In this document: one piece after another, positions 22,723 through 33,609 of the stretch
How positions within the stretch are numbered: the first letter of the stretch is position 1
Layout: each line of letters opens with the position of its first letter
NCBI RefSeq assembly: GCF_002902405.1
Contig: NZ_PPQS01000039.1
Span: 136,218 to 200,217, forward strand
Length of the DNA stretch: 64,000 bases
From: Staphylococcus schweitzeri
GTDB taxonomy: Bacteria > Bacillota > Bacilli > Staphylococcales > Staphylococcaceae
Direction: 5' to 3'
Position numbers and translations under genes: made by a program
The notes under the pieces: model-generated
What the model saw: only the letters and a program-made list of their open reading frames with translations
Told to the model about the DNA's origin: nothing
Databases searched by the model: none

Positions 22723-23409
22723 TTATTCATTTTCATCAAAATAACCTGCTTCAACTAAGCTTGTAAACCTATTATCACCAATAATAATATGATCCAACAA
22801 ATCTATACCAAGTATTAAACCACATTCTTTTAATCTTAGTGTCGTTATGATATCTTCTTGTGAAGGTGTCACATCACCAGATGGATGATTATGAACTGCA
22901 ATGATTGCATTCGCATTTTCTCGAATTGCGATACTAAAAATCTCACGCGGATGCACAATAGAACTATTTAATGTCCCTTTAAATACGCACGCTTCTTTTA
23001 TAACAATATTTTTTGAGTTCAATAATAAAATCATAAAATGTTCTTGCGATAAATCTTTCATCGAAGCCATCATAAGATCGGCGACATCACTAGGTTGTGT
23101 TATTTTAACTCTGTTACTTTCTGAACGTCGCCCCATACGCTCGCCCAATTCAAATGCAGCTTTTAATGTAATTGCTTTTTGCAAACCAATTCCTTTTACT
23201 TGAATCAAATCGTTAACTGACGCTTTTTTTAGTTCGTTTAAATTCGAAGTAGTTTTCAACAATTCATTACTTATATCAATACTAGAAAACCCTTTTCGTC
23301 CAGTATTAATTAAAATCGCTAATAATTCAGTATTAGAAAGACTTTTCGCACCATGACTTAATAAACGTTCTCTTGGCATTTCTGAAGTAACCATTTCTTT
23401 AATTTTCAA
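22723..23409 (-). CDS. radC: RadC family JAB/MPN-domain protein
   Basis: Homologue of RadC, of uncertain biochemical role despite the DNA-repair name. The 228 residues contain an N-terminal UPF0758 helix-hairpin-helix region ([19 protein letters not shown]) and a C-terminal JAB1/MPN metalloprotease-like domain with the motif [15 protein letters not shown] (HxH...SxxD). Start is TTG 23407-23409 with GGAGG 9-10 bases upstream, overlapping the comC stop as TTGA. The coupling with comC is characteristic of staphylococci and fits RadC homologues being found in competence regulons. Confidence 0.93.
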   Translation of the reverse strand: MKIKEMVTSEMPRERLLSHGAKSLSNTELLAILINTGRKGFSSIDISNELLKTTSNLNELKKASVNDLIQVKGIGLQKAITLKAAFELGERMGRRSESNRVKITQPSDVADLMMASMKDLSQEHFMILLLNSKNIVIKEACVFKGTLNSSIVHPREIFSIAIRENANAIIAVHNHPSGDVTPSQEDIITTLRLKECGLILGIDLLDHIIIGDNRFTSLVEAGYFDENE

Positions 23410-24113
23410 TAATATATTCCTCCTAAAAATCGATGAATTTCATTATAAAAAACAGCATTTAATACAAATGAGATAGTTAAAAAAGGTATTAGGGGTAATG
23501 CCTTAATAGGCTTGATTATCATTATGATTATCGCAATAAGTCCTGCGATGATAAATGTAAATAAAATAAGGTATATAGTAAATTGTAGAGGGAAAAATAA
23601 GGAAATTGTGCTTACGAGAAGAATATCACCATAACCAATATATGATTTAAATAAAAAGTAAAAAATATGAGCAGAAATACTTACAATTATAAAGGATGAG
23701 GGAAAAATAGTGGATAACGATAATGTAACTACATAGTAAACAATAATTAAACGACAATCGATAAAGAAACTTTTAATATCAGTTAAAGAAAAAATGAGTA
23801 GAAAAATATAAGTGGTAATAAATAACATTGCATTTACATCCGTTAAATTAAGTAAAATGAATATTATAGGAAACATTGCCAAAATCTCTCCTATTAGATG
23901 ACTTTTAGAAATATTACAATGACAATATTGACACCTACCTTTTAGCATCAAAAAGCTAAAAATTGGAAAAAGTTGATACCATTTCAATTTAACATGGCAA
24001 TGATCACATTTAGAACGTCTATGTAAATACTTAAATGAAGTTTCTTCAACAGATATAAATTGATACAAAAAACTAAAGATACAACTACAACTGTAAGATA
24101 ACAAAATTACCAA
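23406..24113 (-). CDS. comC: Prepilin peptidase ComC (type IV leader peptidase)
   Basis: Membrane aspartyl protease that processes the ComG pseudopilins needed for DNA uptake. The 235-residue product has a cytoplasmic zinc region (C36-x2-C39 and C61-x2-C64), about seven hydrophobic helices and the A24 catalytic aspartates (D112 in SLTDIKS and the GYGD motif). It starts at TTG 24111-24113 with GGAGG 7 bases upstream. Complete and apparently intact, so competence processing is possible. Translationally coupled to radC. Confidence 0.93.
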   Translation of the reverse strand: MVILLSYSCSCIFSFLYQFISVEETSFKYLHRRSKCDHCHVKLKWYQLFPIFSFLMLKGRCQYCHCNISKSHLIGEILAMFPIIFILLNLTDVNAMLFITTYIFLLIFSLTDIKSFFIDCRLIIVYYVVTLSLSTIFPSSFIIVSISAHIFYFLFKSYIGYGDILLVSTISLFFPLQFTIYLILFTFIIAGLIAIIIMIIKPIKALPLIPFLTISFVLNAVFYNEIHRFLGGIYY

Positions 24114-24280
24114 GTAACGACCTCCTCAAATACATTATAGATAGTTGTTTCTATAATGTAAATATACATCATTACCGTAAAATATATACTCTTTGATGTC
24201 CAGATTTCTTGTTATAGTATAAGTGTGTTGATAACTTAAAATAACGCTTAAATCTTATATAACATCTCTAAAAAAATGGT

Positions 24281-24322
24281 AAAATAACCGTGAAAATCAA
24301 TTTGATCTTCACGGTTATTTTA
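24281..24322 (-). terminator. Terminator of valS-folC
   Basis: Perfect stem aaaataaccgtgaa/ttcacggttatttt, 10 bases beyond the folC stop. Confidence 0.9.
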
Positions 24323-24331
24323 ATTTTATAA

Positions 24332-25603
24332 CTAAAATGCTCCAAAATCTAATTTAGACTTAACTTCACTAATAAAGTATAAACTTCCAGTAATTACAAG
24401 TGCCTCGCCTTGATAATTTTGAATAAATTCAACATAATCGTCCACAAGTTGTATATGATCCCCTTCAACACTACCTACAATCTCCTCTTTTCGTAATGCT
24501 TTTGGAAAATCAAATTCAGTAGCGTAAAAAGTTTTTGCAATAAAATTTAAATGCTTAACCATTTCATTGATAGGTTTACCCTTAATAGCTGAGAATAGAA
24601 TATCAACTTTTTCTTTGTGATGATAATTTTGAATTGTATTAATTAATGCATCTATACTTTCTGAATTGTGAGCACCATCTAAAATGATTAACGGCTTATC
24701 ATGAACTTGTTCAATACGACCAGTCCAGCGAACTGTTTCAATTCCGTCAATCATTTTATTGAAATCTAATTGAATTAAACCTTGTTCATTTAATTCAATT
24801 AATGCTGTAATAGCCAATGCAGCATTTTGTTTCTGATGCTCTCCTAACATGCTTAAAATGATTGTTTCTAATTCGTATTCCTTATAACGATAAGTAAATT
24901 CATCATTTTGTGAAACTACGACAATCTCACGATCTAACTCAATCGGTTTTGCGTGTTGCTCAATAGCACGTTCGCGAACATATTTAAGTGCATCTTCGTT
25001 TTTGACTGCGTAAATCACAGAGGTATTCGGTTTAATTATTGCACCTTTATCTTTAGCAATATCTAAATAACTATTTCCTAAAATATCAGTATGATCTAAT
25101 CCAATACTTGTTAAAATTGATAAAATCGGTGTAAAGACATTTGTAGAATCATTTTTAATACCTAATCCAGCCTCAACAATAACAAAATCAACAGGATGCA
25201 TTTCACCAAAATATAAAAACATCATTGCAGTGATAATTTCAAATTCAGTTGCGACACCCAAATCAGTTTCAAGCTCCATTTTTTCACTAATTGGTTTTAC
25301 ACGTGACACTAATTCTACAATATCATTATTTGAAATAGGCGCTCCATTCAAACTAATTCGTTCATTAAACGTTTCAATAAATGGTGATGTAAAAGTTCCT
25401 ACTTCATAACCATTTTCAACCAAAGCTGATCTAAGGTAAGCAACTGTAGAGCCTTTACCATTTGTTCCACCTACATGAATACCCTTAATATTATTTTGAG
25501 GATTATTAAGTTGTGTCAGCATCCATTCCATACGTTTAACACCAGGTTTAATGCCAAATTTAGTTCTTTCGTGTATCCAATACAAGCTCTCTAGGTAATT
25601 CAT
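24332..25603 (-). CDS. folC: Bifunctional folylpolyglutamate/dihydrofolate synthase
   Basis: ATP-dependent ligase adding glutamates to folates (and glutamate to dihydropteroate). The 423 residues are Mur-ligase-like: P-loop GGTNGKGSTV, FTSPFIETFNERI, VIVEAGLGIKNDSTN, and the C-terminal domain ILDGAHNSESI. It follows valS by 12 bases and ends in a strong terminator, so it is read from the valS T-box promoter. The valS-folC pairing is standard in Bacillales. Confidence 0.96.
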   Translation of the reverse strand: MNYLESLYWIHERTKFGIKPGVKRMEWMLTQLNNPQNNIKGIHVGGTNGKGSTVAYLRSALVENGYEVGTFTSPFIETFNERISLNGAPISNNDIVELVSRVKPISEKMELETDLGVATEFEIITAMMFLYFGEMHPVDFVIVEAGLGIKNDSTNVFTPILSILTSIGLDHTDILGNSYLDIAKDKGAIIKPNTSVIYAVKNEDALKYVRERAIEQHAKPIELDREIVVVSQNDEFTYRYKEYELETIILSMLGEHQKQNAALAITALIELNEQGLIQLDFNKMIDGIETVRWTGRIEQVHDKPLIILDGAHNSESIDALINTIQNYHHKEKVDILFSAIKGKPINEMVKHLNFIAKTFYATEFDFPKALRKEEIVGSVEGDHIQLVDDYVEFIQNYQGEALVITGSLYFISEVKSKLDFGAF

Positions 25604-25615
25604 TGTTACTAACTC

Positions 25616-28246
25616 CTATGCTTTTAATTGTTCAATTCTCGCCTTCACACCGTTGTATTTTTCTTGATAATCTTGTTTTTTACGTTTTTCTTCGTTTATA
25701 ACTTTTTCAGGTGCTTTACTTACAAAGTTTTCATTAGATAATTTTTTATCAACCCTATCCAACTCACTTTGAAGTTTTGATAACTCTTTTTCTAAACGGC
25801 TAATTTCTTTTTCCATGTCTATAAGACCTTCTAATGGTAATACTACTTTACCTGCTAATACTACAGAAGTCATTGCCTTTTCAGGTATTTCAACGTCCGT
25901 GCTAATATCTAAAGTACTAGGATTACAGAATTTGAATAAATAATCTTTATTTTGTGATAATGTTTGTTCAATTTCTTTATCTTTAGCTTGAATTAATATA
26001 GGTATTTCTTTAGATAATGGTGTATTCACTTCTACGCGTGACTGTCTAACAGATTTAATGATTTCAACAAGTTGTTGCATTGTTTGTTTACTATCTTCAA
26101 AAATCAATGATTCACGTACTTCTGGCCATGCTGCTTTTACAATAGTTTCCCCATCATGAGGTAAACTTTGCCATATTTTTTCTGTTACAAATGGCATGAA
26201 TGGATGTAACATCCTCATAATATTATCTAAAGTATAACTTAATACTGAACGAGTTACTTGTTTTTGTTCTTCGTCTGTACCATTCATCGGTATTTTACTC
26301 ATTTCAATATACCAATCACAGAAATCATCCCAAATGAAATTATAAAGTGCTCTTCCAACTTCTCCAAATTCATATTTGTCACTTAAATCTGTCACTGTTG
26401 CAATTGTTTCATTTAAGCGTGTTAAAATCCATTTATCTGCCAATGATAAGTTGCCAGTTAAATCAATATCCTCTACTTTAAAGTCTTCGCCAATATTCAT
26501 CAAACTGAAACGTGCGCCATTCCATATTTTATTGATAAAGTTCCACACTGATTCAACTTTTTCAGTAGAATATCTTAAATCATGGCCTGGAGATGAACCT
26601 GTCGCTAAGAAGTATCTTAGGCTATCAGCGCCATATTCATCAATAACGTCCATTGGGTCAACACCATTACCTAAAGACTTACTCATCTTGCGTCCATCTT
26701 CAGCTCGAACTAACCCATGTAATAATACGTCATTGAATGGACGGCGATCCGTAAATTCTAAACCTTGGAAAATCATTCGTGCTACCCAGAAAAAGATAAT
26801 ATCATAACCTGTAACTAATGCGTTCGTTGGATAGTAGCGTTTAAAGTCCTCATTATCAAGATCCGGCCAACCTAATGTTGAAAATGGCCATAACGCACTT
26901 GAGAACCATGTATCTAATACATCTTCATCTTGTTGCCAATTTTCAATATCAGTAGGTGCTTCTTCACCAACATAGATTTCACCAGTTTCTTTATGATACC
27001 AAGCCGGAATTTGATGCCCCCACCATAATTGTCTTGATATCGTCCAGTCTCTAATATTTTCCATCCATTGATTAAATGTATGTTCAAATCGTTGTGGATA
27101 AAAATCTATGCGATCATCTGTTTTTTGATTATCTAATGAGCGTTTTGCCAAACCATCCATATGTACAAACCATTGTGTTGATAAATATGGTTCAACTACA
27201 GCACCTGAACGTTCTGAATGACCAACCGAATGAACATGATCTTCAATCTTAATAACTAAATCTTGTTCTTTTAAATCTTCAACTAATTGTTTACGACAGT
27301 CAAAACGATCCAAACCTTCGTATTTTCCAGCTTTATCATTCATCTTACCATTTTCATCCATAACGATAATGTTTTCTAAATGATGTCTTTGACCAATTTC
27401 AAAATCATTAGGGTCATGTGCAGGCGTAACTTTCATCGCACCAGATCCAAAATCAATATCAACGTATTCATCTGCTAATATAGGTAACTCACGGCCTACA
27501 ATTGGTAAAATAACAGTTTTACCAATAACGTCTTTATAACGTTCATCGTTTGGATTAACAACAATAGCCGTGTCGCCCAACATTGTTTCTGGTCTTGTGG
27601 TTGCAATTTCGATATAACCTTCACCATCAGCATAAGGATATTTAAAATGATAAAAGGCACCTTGTACATCTTCATGTATGACTTCAATGTCCGATAAAGC
27701 AGTACGCGCTTTAGGATCCCAATTTATAATACGCTCACCACGATAAATAATTCCTTTATTGTATAAATCAACAAATACCTTTTTAACCGCTTTACTTAAA
27801 CCTTCATCTAATGTAAAACGTTCTCTACTATAATCTAAGCCTAAACCTAATTTAGCCCATTGAGCACGGATAAATGACGCATATTCGTCTTTCCAATTCC
27901 AAGCTTGTTCTAAAAATTTTTCACGGCCAAGGTCATATCTTGTAATACCTTGTTCATTTAATTTCGCTTCAACTTTCGCTTGTGTCGCAATTCCAGCATG
28001 GTCCATACCAGGTAAATATAAAGTATCGTATCCTTGCATACGTTTCATACGTGTAATAATGTCTTGTAAAGTTGTATCCCAAGCATGACCTAAATGTAAT
28101 TTACCAGTTACATTTGGTGGTGGAATAACAATTGTATAAGTTTCTTTTGATTTATCTTCTGATGGTTTAAAATAACCGTTTTTAACCCATTCTTCATAAC
28201 GTCCCGCTTCAACTTCACGTGGATCATATTTTGGTTTCATTTCCAT
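25616..28246 (-). CDS. valS: Valyl-tRNA synthetase
   Basis: Class I synthetase with editing. The 876 residues have the HIGH-type motif ([18 protein letters not shown]), an editing domain ([13 protein letters not shown]), the KMSKS motif ([12 protein letters not shown]), an anticodon-binding domain and a C-terminal coiled coil ([19 protein letters not shown]). Length equals the staphylococcal enzyme. An AGGAGG sequence precedes the ATG at 28244-28246. Expression is governed by the T-box leader directly upstream. Confidence 0.97.
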   Translation of the reverse strand: MEMKPKYDPREVEAGRYEEWVKNGYFKPSEDKSKETYTIVIPPPNVTGKLHLGHAWDTTLQDIITRMKRMQGYDTLYLPGMDHAGIATQAKVEAKLNEQGITRYDLGREKFLEQAWNWKDEYASFIRAQWAKLGLGLDYSRERFTLDEGLSKAVKKVFVDLYNKGIIYRGERIINWDPKARTALSDIEVIHEDVQGAFYHFKYPYADGEGYIEIATTRPETMLGDTAIVVNPNDERYKDVIGKTVILPIVGRELPILADEYVDIDFGSGAMKVTPAHDPNDFEIGQRHHLENIIVMDENGKMNDKAGKYEGLDRFDCRKQLVEDLKEQDLVIKIEDHVHSVGHSERSGAVVEPYLSTQWFVHMDGLAKRSLDNQKTDDRIDFYPQRFEHTFNQWMENIRDWTISRQLWWGHQIPAWYHKETGEIYVGEEAPTDIENWQQDEDVLDTWFSSALWPFSTLGWPDLDNEDFKRYYPTNALVTGYDIIFFWVARMIFQGLEFTDRRPFNDVLLHGLVRAEDGRKMSKSLGNGVDPMDVIDEYGADSLRYFLATGSSPGHDLRYSTEKVESVWNFINKIWNGARFSLMNIGEDFKVEDIDLTGNLSLADKWILTRLNETIATVTDLSDKYEFGEVGRALYNFIWDDFCDWYIEMSKIPMNGTDEEQKQVTRSVLSYTLDNIMRMLHPFMPFVTEKIWQSLPHDGETIVKAAWPEVRESLIFEDSKQTMQQLVEIIKSVRQSRVEVNTPLSKEIPILIQAKDKEIEQTLSQNKDYLFKFCNPSTLDISTDVEIPEKAMTSVVLAGKVVLPLEGLIDMEKEISRLEKELSKLQSELDRVDKKLSNENFVSKAPEKVINEEKRKKQDYQEKYNGVKARIEQLKA

Positions 28247-28266
28247 TTGCTATACCTCCTAAAAAA

Positions 28267-28605
28267 TAAAAAATACCCATCCTATATAACAATAGGACGG
28301 ATATTCCGTGGTACCACCTATATTCAAGAAGGATGCTAAAAATCAAACACTACTTATCAGCTAAATCGAAATTAGTATACTAACGCTGACAACATGAATT
28401 TGAAATAAGCCATCTCTTCAAGCACTCTAGATTATGATTAACGCTCAAACACGTCTTAGCCTACTCTATCATTTGTGTTCAACTAAGATACTCTGTGGGC
28501 TACCTTCAGTAAAAATCATTTGCACATTCACACCAAACCATATGCTCTCTTTAAAACAATTTGAACTTACTCTTCCCAATTTATATATTAAACTCTTAAC
28601 TTATA
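28267..28605 (-). ncRNA. T-box leader of valS-folC
   Basis: Minus strand shows the T-box AGGTGGTACCACGG (28306-28319) followed by terminator stem CCGTCCTAT/ATAGGATGGG and T runs (28267-28301). Upstream are the usual Stem I signatures AGAGAG and GGTTTGGTGTGAA (about 28530-28560) and a later AGAGTAGG. A GTTCAA/TTGAAC pairing belongs to Stem I. I could not place the valine specifier with confidence. Confidence 0.9.
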
Positions 28606-28650
28606 GTATAATGATTGTCAAAATAAGTCAATGTATTGGTGGGAATAATT

Positions 28651-29211
28651 ATGAATGAATGCGCATTTGGAACAAAGGATCCAGTTTACTTAAACTATCA
28701 CGATAATGTATGGGGTCAACCTTTATATGATAGTAAAGAATTATTTAAGCTTTTAGCATTAGAATCACAGCACGCTGGTTTGTCATGGTTAACTATTTTA
28801 AAAAAGAAAGAAGCTTATGAAACTGCTTTTTATGATTTTGAACCAGAGAAAATAGCACAAATGACAGAGAAAGATATCGATAGATTAATGGCATTTCCAA
28901 ATATTGTCCATCATCGTAAAAAATTGGAAGCAATAGTTAGTCAGGCTCAAGGCTACTTACAAATTGAACATGAATATGGTAGTTTTAGCAATTTTTTATG
29001 GTCTTACGTTAATGGTAAGCCTAAAGATTTACAGTACATTCATTCATCTGATCGCATCACAGTTGATGAGACTGCTACACAACTTTCCAAAGATTTGAAA
29101 AAATACGGTTTTAAATTTTTGGGTCCTGTAACCGTATTTTCATTTTTAGAAGCAGCGGGACTATACGATGCACATTTAAAAGATTGTCCATCTAAGCCAA
29201 ATCATAATTAA
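28651..29211 (+). CDS. tag: 3-methyladenine DNA glycosylase I
   Basis: Base-excision enzyme removing 3-methyladenine. The 186-residue product has the Tag zinc ligands C4 (NECAFG), H17 (NYHDNVWG), H175 and C179 (DAHLKDC), exactly spaced as in the family, plus the helix-hairpin-helix fold (ALESQHAGLSWLTILKK). The frame begins at a GTG five codons upstream, but ATG 28651-28653 gives the conserved N-terminus with GGTGGG in front. It is divergent from valS and followed by its own terminator. Confidence 0.95.
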   Translation: MNECAFGTKDPVYLNYHDNVWGQPLYDSKELFKLLALESQHAGLSWLTILKKKEAYETAFYDFEPEKIAQMTEKDIDRLMAFPNIVHHRKKLEAIVSQAQGYLQIEHEYGSFSNFLWSYVNGKPKDLQYIHSSDRITVDETATQLSKDLKKYGFKFLGPVTVFSFLEAAGLYDAHLKDCPSKPNHN

Positions 29212-29233
29212 TTATATGAAATAATATATAACA

Positions 29234-29278
29234 AACGAGACAGATTCTATGTTAATTAATAGGCTGTCTCGTTTTATT
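29234..29278 (+). terminator. Terminator of tag
   Basis: Stem aacgagacag/ctgtctcgtt with T run on the plus strand, 23 bases past the stop. Confidence 0.9.
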
Positions 29279-29374
29279 TGGTTTCCATTAGATGTGTTAT
29301 AAAAATAGCAGGGAATTATCTCCCTTAACAAAATTAACTTACTATCACTTTTATAATTATGTGTTGACATTAAG

Positions 29375-30448
29375 CTAATGCTTATTTTTCTTTGACCGAT
29401 ATTTTAAAAAGTAATTTATCGAAGGTGCGATGATAAAGATTATGAAAAAGATTCTAAATATATGATAACTAGTAATCATAGCAACATCTGCACCAGTAGC
29501 TAATGCAACTAATACTATTTGATTAAGTCCACCAGGTGCCGCACCAAGAAATAGTTCATTAATTGGATTATTATCGAAAAAATGAATAACGTATACCATA
29601 ACTAAGGCACCAAAAATTAGCATTATATTTTGTATCGTAATTGCAATAGCTAATCGACCTTTTAAATCTGATAATAAATGCGCAATTTGTACTCCAATTC
29701 TTATCATATAGATAAGTTGTGCAATGTTAAGTAGCCAATGATCTAAAGCAAATGTAATACCCGAACTAAAGTTCCAAACTATTAAGACAATTAGTGGTGC
29801 CAATAATTGATATGTTGGAACATTAAGTTTAGACATAATTAAATAAACGATAAAAACTGCAATGGCTATAATTAGCATCTGCCAAATATTTAAAGCCTGT
29901 GATAAAGGTAAAACTTTAGCTATTTTACCTGCAGAATGTGCATTATCATCATGGAAAAAATAAGAAATAAATGGTACAAGCACTACAACAAATATGATAC
30001 GTGATGTTTGTGTAAGACTAACTACTAACAGATTGGCACGTTTATCTTGTTCTGCCATTACTAACATTTGTGTCAAAGCACCTGGAATAACACTAAGTAC
30101 AGCGGTTTCTGTATTAGTACGAGCTATCTTTTTAAAGACAAGCGCCATGACTAAAGCAATTAATAAAATTGAAATTGATACCACAATAATAGATAACCAA
30201 TTATCTTTAATATCCATTATGACATTTTTGGTAAATGTTGTTCCTATTTGCACACCTAGTAACACGATTCCTAGTTCACTTAACCAAAAGGGCCATTTAA
30301 TTTCCAATTTAAAAACTTTCACACAAATGATTGCCGCAATTATTGGTCCGAACATGAATGGCAGTAAAATATGTGATACATATAAAATACCACTTATTAA
30401 AAATGATAAAACGAATACAATGAAATTATTTCTATATATCATTGCCAT
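29375..30448 (-). CDS. AbrB-family (PF05145-type) polytopic membrane protein
   Basis: A 357-residue integral membrane protein with about ten helices in two similar halves, each carrying a related glycine/proline motif: SVIPGALTQMLVMAE in the first and GAAPGGLNQIVLVALATGAD in the second. This duplicated pattern marks the AbrB/ammonia-monooxygenase-associated membrane family, whose substrate is unknown. It is unrelated to the DNA-binding AbrB. The start ATG 30446-30448 (MAMIYRN) has AAGTGG upstream; six more in-frame codons precede it. It lies downstream of hemL but behind a terminator. Confidence 0.8.
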   Translation of the reverse strand: MAMIYRNNFIVFVLSFLISGILYVSHILLPFMFGPIIAAIICVKVFKLEIKWPFWLSELGIVLLGVQIGTTFTKNVIMDIKDNWLSIIVVSISILLIALVMALVFKKIARTNTETAVLSVIPGALTQMLVMAEQDKRANLLVVSLTQTSRIIFVVVLVPFISYFFHDDNAHSAGKIAKVLPLSQALNIWQMLIIAIAVFIVYLIMSKLNVPTYQLLAPLIVLIVWNFSSGITFALDHWLLNIAQLIYMIRIGVQIAHLLSDLKGRLAIAITIQNIMLIFGALVMVYVIHFFDNNPINELFLGAAPGGLNQIVLVALATGADVAMITSYHIFRIFFIIFIIAPSINYFLKYRSKKNKH

Positions 30449-30560
30449 GTTTTCCACTTCTTTCAATTAAATAATTTAAAAGTTGTTATTGAGGTTTGAA
30501 ATCAATACTTAATCGTTTTTCACTTTTAACAATTATTAATCAATTAAACCTAATTACTGA

Positions 30561-30594
30561 AAAAGAGCCTGAACAAAGTCCAGGCTCTCATTTT
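30561..30594 (-). terminator. Terminator of the hem operon
   Basis: Stem gagcctg(g)ac/gttcaggctc followed by TTTTTC on the minus strand, just past hemL. Confidence 0.9.
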
Positions 30595-30604
30595 GTTCGT
30601 ATAT

Positions 30605-31891
30605 TTATTTTACAATACGACTTAAAGCAGTATCAAATGCTTGAATTGTCTTTTCGATATCTTCTTTCGTATGTGCTGTAGATAAGAAAGTTCCTTCAAA
30701 TTGAGATGGAGGTAAGAATACACCTTCTTTTGCCATTTCACGATACATTTCTGCAAATAATTTCAAATCACTTTTATTCGCTTGTTCGAAATTAGTAACA
30801 GGTCCTTCATTTAAGAAATAACCAATCATTGAACCAGCTCTATTTACAGTGATTGGTACATTATGTTTAGCAAATACACGTTTTAAACCTTCTTCAAGTA
30901 AATCGCCCAACATATTAAAATAGTCATAAGTTTCAGGTGTTAATTGGCTTAATGTTTCATAACCACTAGTCATTGCCAAAGGATTACCTGACAACGTACC
31001 AGCTTGATATATATTTCCAAGTGGCGCGATGTGATCCATGATTTCTTTTTTACCACCAAAAGCACCAACCGGAAGTCCACCACCGATAACTTTTCCTAAG
31101 CAAGTTAAATCAGGCGTAACGCCAAAGTATCCTTGTGCACAATTATAACCTACTCTAAAACCAGTCATTACTTCATCGAAAATTAATAATGCACCATATT
31201 CAGTCGTAATATCTCTTAAACCTTGCAAAAAGCCCTCGACTGGTGGAACGACACCCATATTACCTGCTACTGGCTCAACTATGACACCAGCAATATCGTC
31301 GCCAAATTTTTCAAAAGCAATTTTAAGTGCATCTAAATCATTATATGGAACAGTAATTGTATTTTTAGCAATGCCTTCTGGTACACCTGGAGAATCAGGC
31401 AATCCTAAAGTTGCAACACCTGAACCAGCTTTAATTAAAAGTGAATCACTATGACCATGGTAACAACCCTCAAATTTTACAATTTTATTTCTACCTGTAT
31501 AACCACGTGCTAATCTTAACGTATCTAAAGTCGCCTCCGTACCAGAAGACACCATACGAACTTTTTCAATTGAAGGTACACGATCGATCACAAGTTGAGC
31601 TAATTTGTTTTCAAGTAATGTCGATGCACCGAAACTTGTACCTTTATCAATAGCTTCATGTAATTGACTGATAACCTGTGGGTCTCTATGCCCTAAAATG
31701 AGTGGACCCCAACTAAGTACATAATCGATATACTCGTTACCATCAATATCATATATTTTTGATCCTTTACCGTGATCCATGAAAATTGCTGGTGTATCTA
31801 CTGATTTAAATGCTCTTACTGGACTATTTACACCACCAGGCATTAATGTTTCAGCAACCTTCATTGCTTCTTCTGACTTCGTATATCTCAT
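30605..31891 (-). CDS. hemL: Glutamate-1-semialdehyde 2,1-aminomutase
   Basis: PLP enzyme converting glutamate-1-semialdehyde to 5-aminolevulinate, the second step of the C5 haem pathway. The 428 residues show the [11 protein letters not shown]-terminus, the PLP-phosphate segment [27 protein letters not shown] and the Schiff-base lysine in [23 protein letters not shown] precedes the ATG. Last gene of hemA-X-C-D-B-L, 47 bases after hemB, followed by a terminator. Confidence 0.97.
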   Translation of the reverse strand: MRYTKSEEAMKVAETLMPGGVNSPVRAFKSVDTPAIFMDHGKGSKIYDIDGNEYIDYVLSWGPLILGHRDPQVISQLHEAIDKGTSFGASTLLENKLAQLVIDRVPSIEKVRMVSSGTEATLDTLRLARGYTGRNKIVKFEGCYHGHSDSLLIKAGSGVATLGLPDSPGVPEGIAKNTITVPYNDLDALKIAFEKFGDDIAGVIVEPVAGNMGVVPPVEGFLQGLRDITTEYGALLIFDEVMTGFRVGYNCAQGYFGVTPDLTCLGKVIGGGLPVGAFGGKKEIMDHIAPLGNIYQAGTLSGNPLAMTSGYETLSQLTPETYDYFNMLGDLLEEGLKRVFAKHNVPITVNRAGSMIGYFLNEGPVTNFEQANKSDLKLFAEMYREMAKEGVFLPPSQFEGTFLSTAHTKEDIEKTIQAFDTALSRIVK

Positions 31892-31938
31892 AAAGTAAAT
31901 TCCTCCTATAGTTTATAGAAAATCATACACATAAAATC

Positions 31939-32913
31939 TTATTTATCTAAATAGCGACAAATGTCCTTTGCAAAATACGTAATAATCATATCAGCACCTG
32001 CACGTTTCATAGAAACCATTTGTTCCATAACGACACGTTCCTCATCTATCCAACCATTTTGTGCTGCTGCTTTAGTCATACTATATTCTCCACTCACATT
32101 ATAAGCAACAACAGGAACATTTGTATGATTTTTAACATCTCGAACAATATCTAAGTAACTCAAAGCCGGTTTAACTATCATCATGTCACAACCTTCTTTT
32201 AAATCACTTTCTAATTCACGAAGTGCTTCCAAACGATTAGCAGGGTCCATCTGATACGTTTTTCTATCACCAAATGAAGGCGCAGAATCTGCTGCATCTC
32301 TGAATGGTCCAAAGAAACTTGAAGCATACTTAACACCATAACTCATAATTGGGACATTATAATAACCAGCTTCATCTAATCCTTGTCGAATTTCAGCAAC
32401 AAAACCATCCATCATATTACTTGGTGCGATAATATCTGCACCAGCTTCAACTTGTGAAATTGCCGTTTTAACAAGAAGTGGTAGTGATTTATCATTATCG
32501 ACATCATGTGTATGATCATCAATTACTCCACAATGACCGTGATCAGTATATTCACATAAGCAAGTATCAGCAACAATTAATAAGTCATTATACATTTTTT
32601 TGGCGATGCGTGTCGCTTGTTGAATCACACCATCATGGATATATGCACCTGTGCCAATATCATCTTTTGAATTTGGAACACCGAAGAACATAATGGCACG
32701 AATACCTAAGTCATATGCTTCTTTAATTTCATTTTCAAGTAAATTTAAACTGATTTGGTATACACCAGGCAATGATTTAATTTCTTTTTTAATATCATCT
32801 TTTTCAACTACAAAAATAGGATATATTAAATCATCTTTTCTTACATGATTCTCTCTAACCATACCTCTCATTGTTTCTGATGATCTTAATCTTCTATGTC
32901 TATCAAATTTCAT
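31939..32913 (-). CDS. hemB: Delta-aminolevulinic acid dehydratase (porphobilinogen synthase)
   Basis: Condenses two aminolevulinates to porphobilinogen. The 324-residue product has the zinc-cysteine region [15 protein letters not shown], a first lysine in [17 protein letters not shown] and the Schiff-base lysine in [11 protein letters not shown]. The start ATG follows AGGGGC and lies three bases after the hemD stop, indicating coupled translation. Loss of hemB is a classic cause of staphylococcal small-colony variants; this copy is intact. Confidence 0.97.
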   Translation of the reverse strand: MKFDRHRRLRSSETMRGMVRENHVRKDDLIYPIFVVEKDDIKKEIKSLPGVYQISLNLLENEIKEAYDLGIRAIMFFGVPNSKDDIGTGAYIHDGVIQQATRIAKKMYNDLLIVADTCLCEYTDHGHCGVIDDHTHDVDNDKSLPLLVKTAISQVEAGADIIAPSNMMDGFVAEIRQGLDEAGYYNVPIMSYGVKYASSFFGPFRDAADSAPSFGDRKTYQMDPANRLEALRELESDLKEGCDMMIVKPALSYLDIVRDVKNHTNVPVVAYNVSGEYSMTKAAAQNGWIDEERVVMEQMVSMKRAGADMIITYFAKDICRYLDK

Positions 32914-32916
32914 TTT

Positions 32917-33585
32917 TTAGCCCCTACTTTCTAAAATCTTTTGTATTAACGATTCTAATGTTTGAGTATCTGCAATAGTTACTGGTTGCTTATTCGCTTT
33001 TATGGTACGCGCAGTTTGCTCGCCTATAGCATAATAATCTTGAAATTTTGGTACAGTTCCTTCATTAAAATAATAACGTACTGCAGATGAACTTGAAAAT
33101 GTTAAAGCATCAATGTGTTGATGTTGTATCATTTTTTTAACATCTTGAATATTTTGCTTATTTGGTATTGACGTATACAAATCTAATTTAATAACTTCAT
33201 TTTCTTTAGATAAAGTTTCCAATAACAAAGGCCTTGCTAATTGGCTTGATGGAATTAGTATTTTTTGATTTTTTTTATTAAATCCTTCTAAAAATCCTTC
33301 TTGTGAAAAATCACTTGGCATATAATCGACATGTATACCTAAAGATTCACAGTATTGCGCTGTTTTAACTCCAATAACTGCAATATAATCTACATTTAAT
33401 CTATTTAAATAATTATAAAAGTATTTCACTGCATTTTTAGACGAAAAAATAAGCCAGTCATAGTGTCGATCTAACAAATTCAAATCAAAAGCAAGTGGCT
33501 TAACTTCAATAAATGGTTTATGAATAATAGATACTAAGTCACTTTGCACGTCATTTGTTTGTGTCATCACTACAACTGGTTTCAT
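32917..33585 (-). CDS. hemD: Uroporphyrinogen-III synthase
   Basis: Cyclises hydroxymethylbilane to uroporphyrinogen III. The family is poorly conserved; the 222 residues show the two-domain pattern with WLIFSSKNAVKYFYNY and DALTFSSSSAVRYYFNE, and a late YYAIGEQTARTIK. Assignment is also supported by position between hemC and hemB. A GGAGTG site precedes the ATG at 33583-33585. Confidence 0.93.
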   Translation of the reverse strand: MKPVVVMTQTNDVQSDLVSIIHKPFIEVKPLAFDLNLLDRHYDWLIFSSKNAVKYFYNYLNRLNVDYIAVIGVKTAQYCESLGIHVDYMPSDFSQEGFLEGFNKKNQKILIPSSQLARPLLLETLSKENEVIKLDLYTSIPNKQNIQDVKKMIQHQHIDALTFSSSSAVRYYFNEGTVPKFQDYYAIGEQTARTIKANKQPVTIADTQTLESLIQKILESRG

Positions 33586-33609
33586 ATTTAAACGTCACTC
33601 CAATAATTA

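Noticed and set aside
26376-26807. Plus-strand open frame of 143 codons inside valS
   Set aside because: Antisense shadow of the conserved catalytic region of ValRS.
28590-28625. Strong plus-strand promoter for tag at TATAAT
   Set aside because: A TATAAT is present but no acceptable -35 lies 16-18 bases upstream; it may instead belong to the opposite valS promoter region.
29994-30470. Plus-strand open frame of 158 codons
   Set aside because: Opposite the AbrB-type membrane protein; no Shine-Dalgarno and low-complexity reverse-complement composition.
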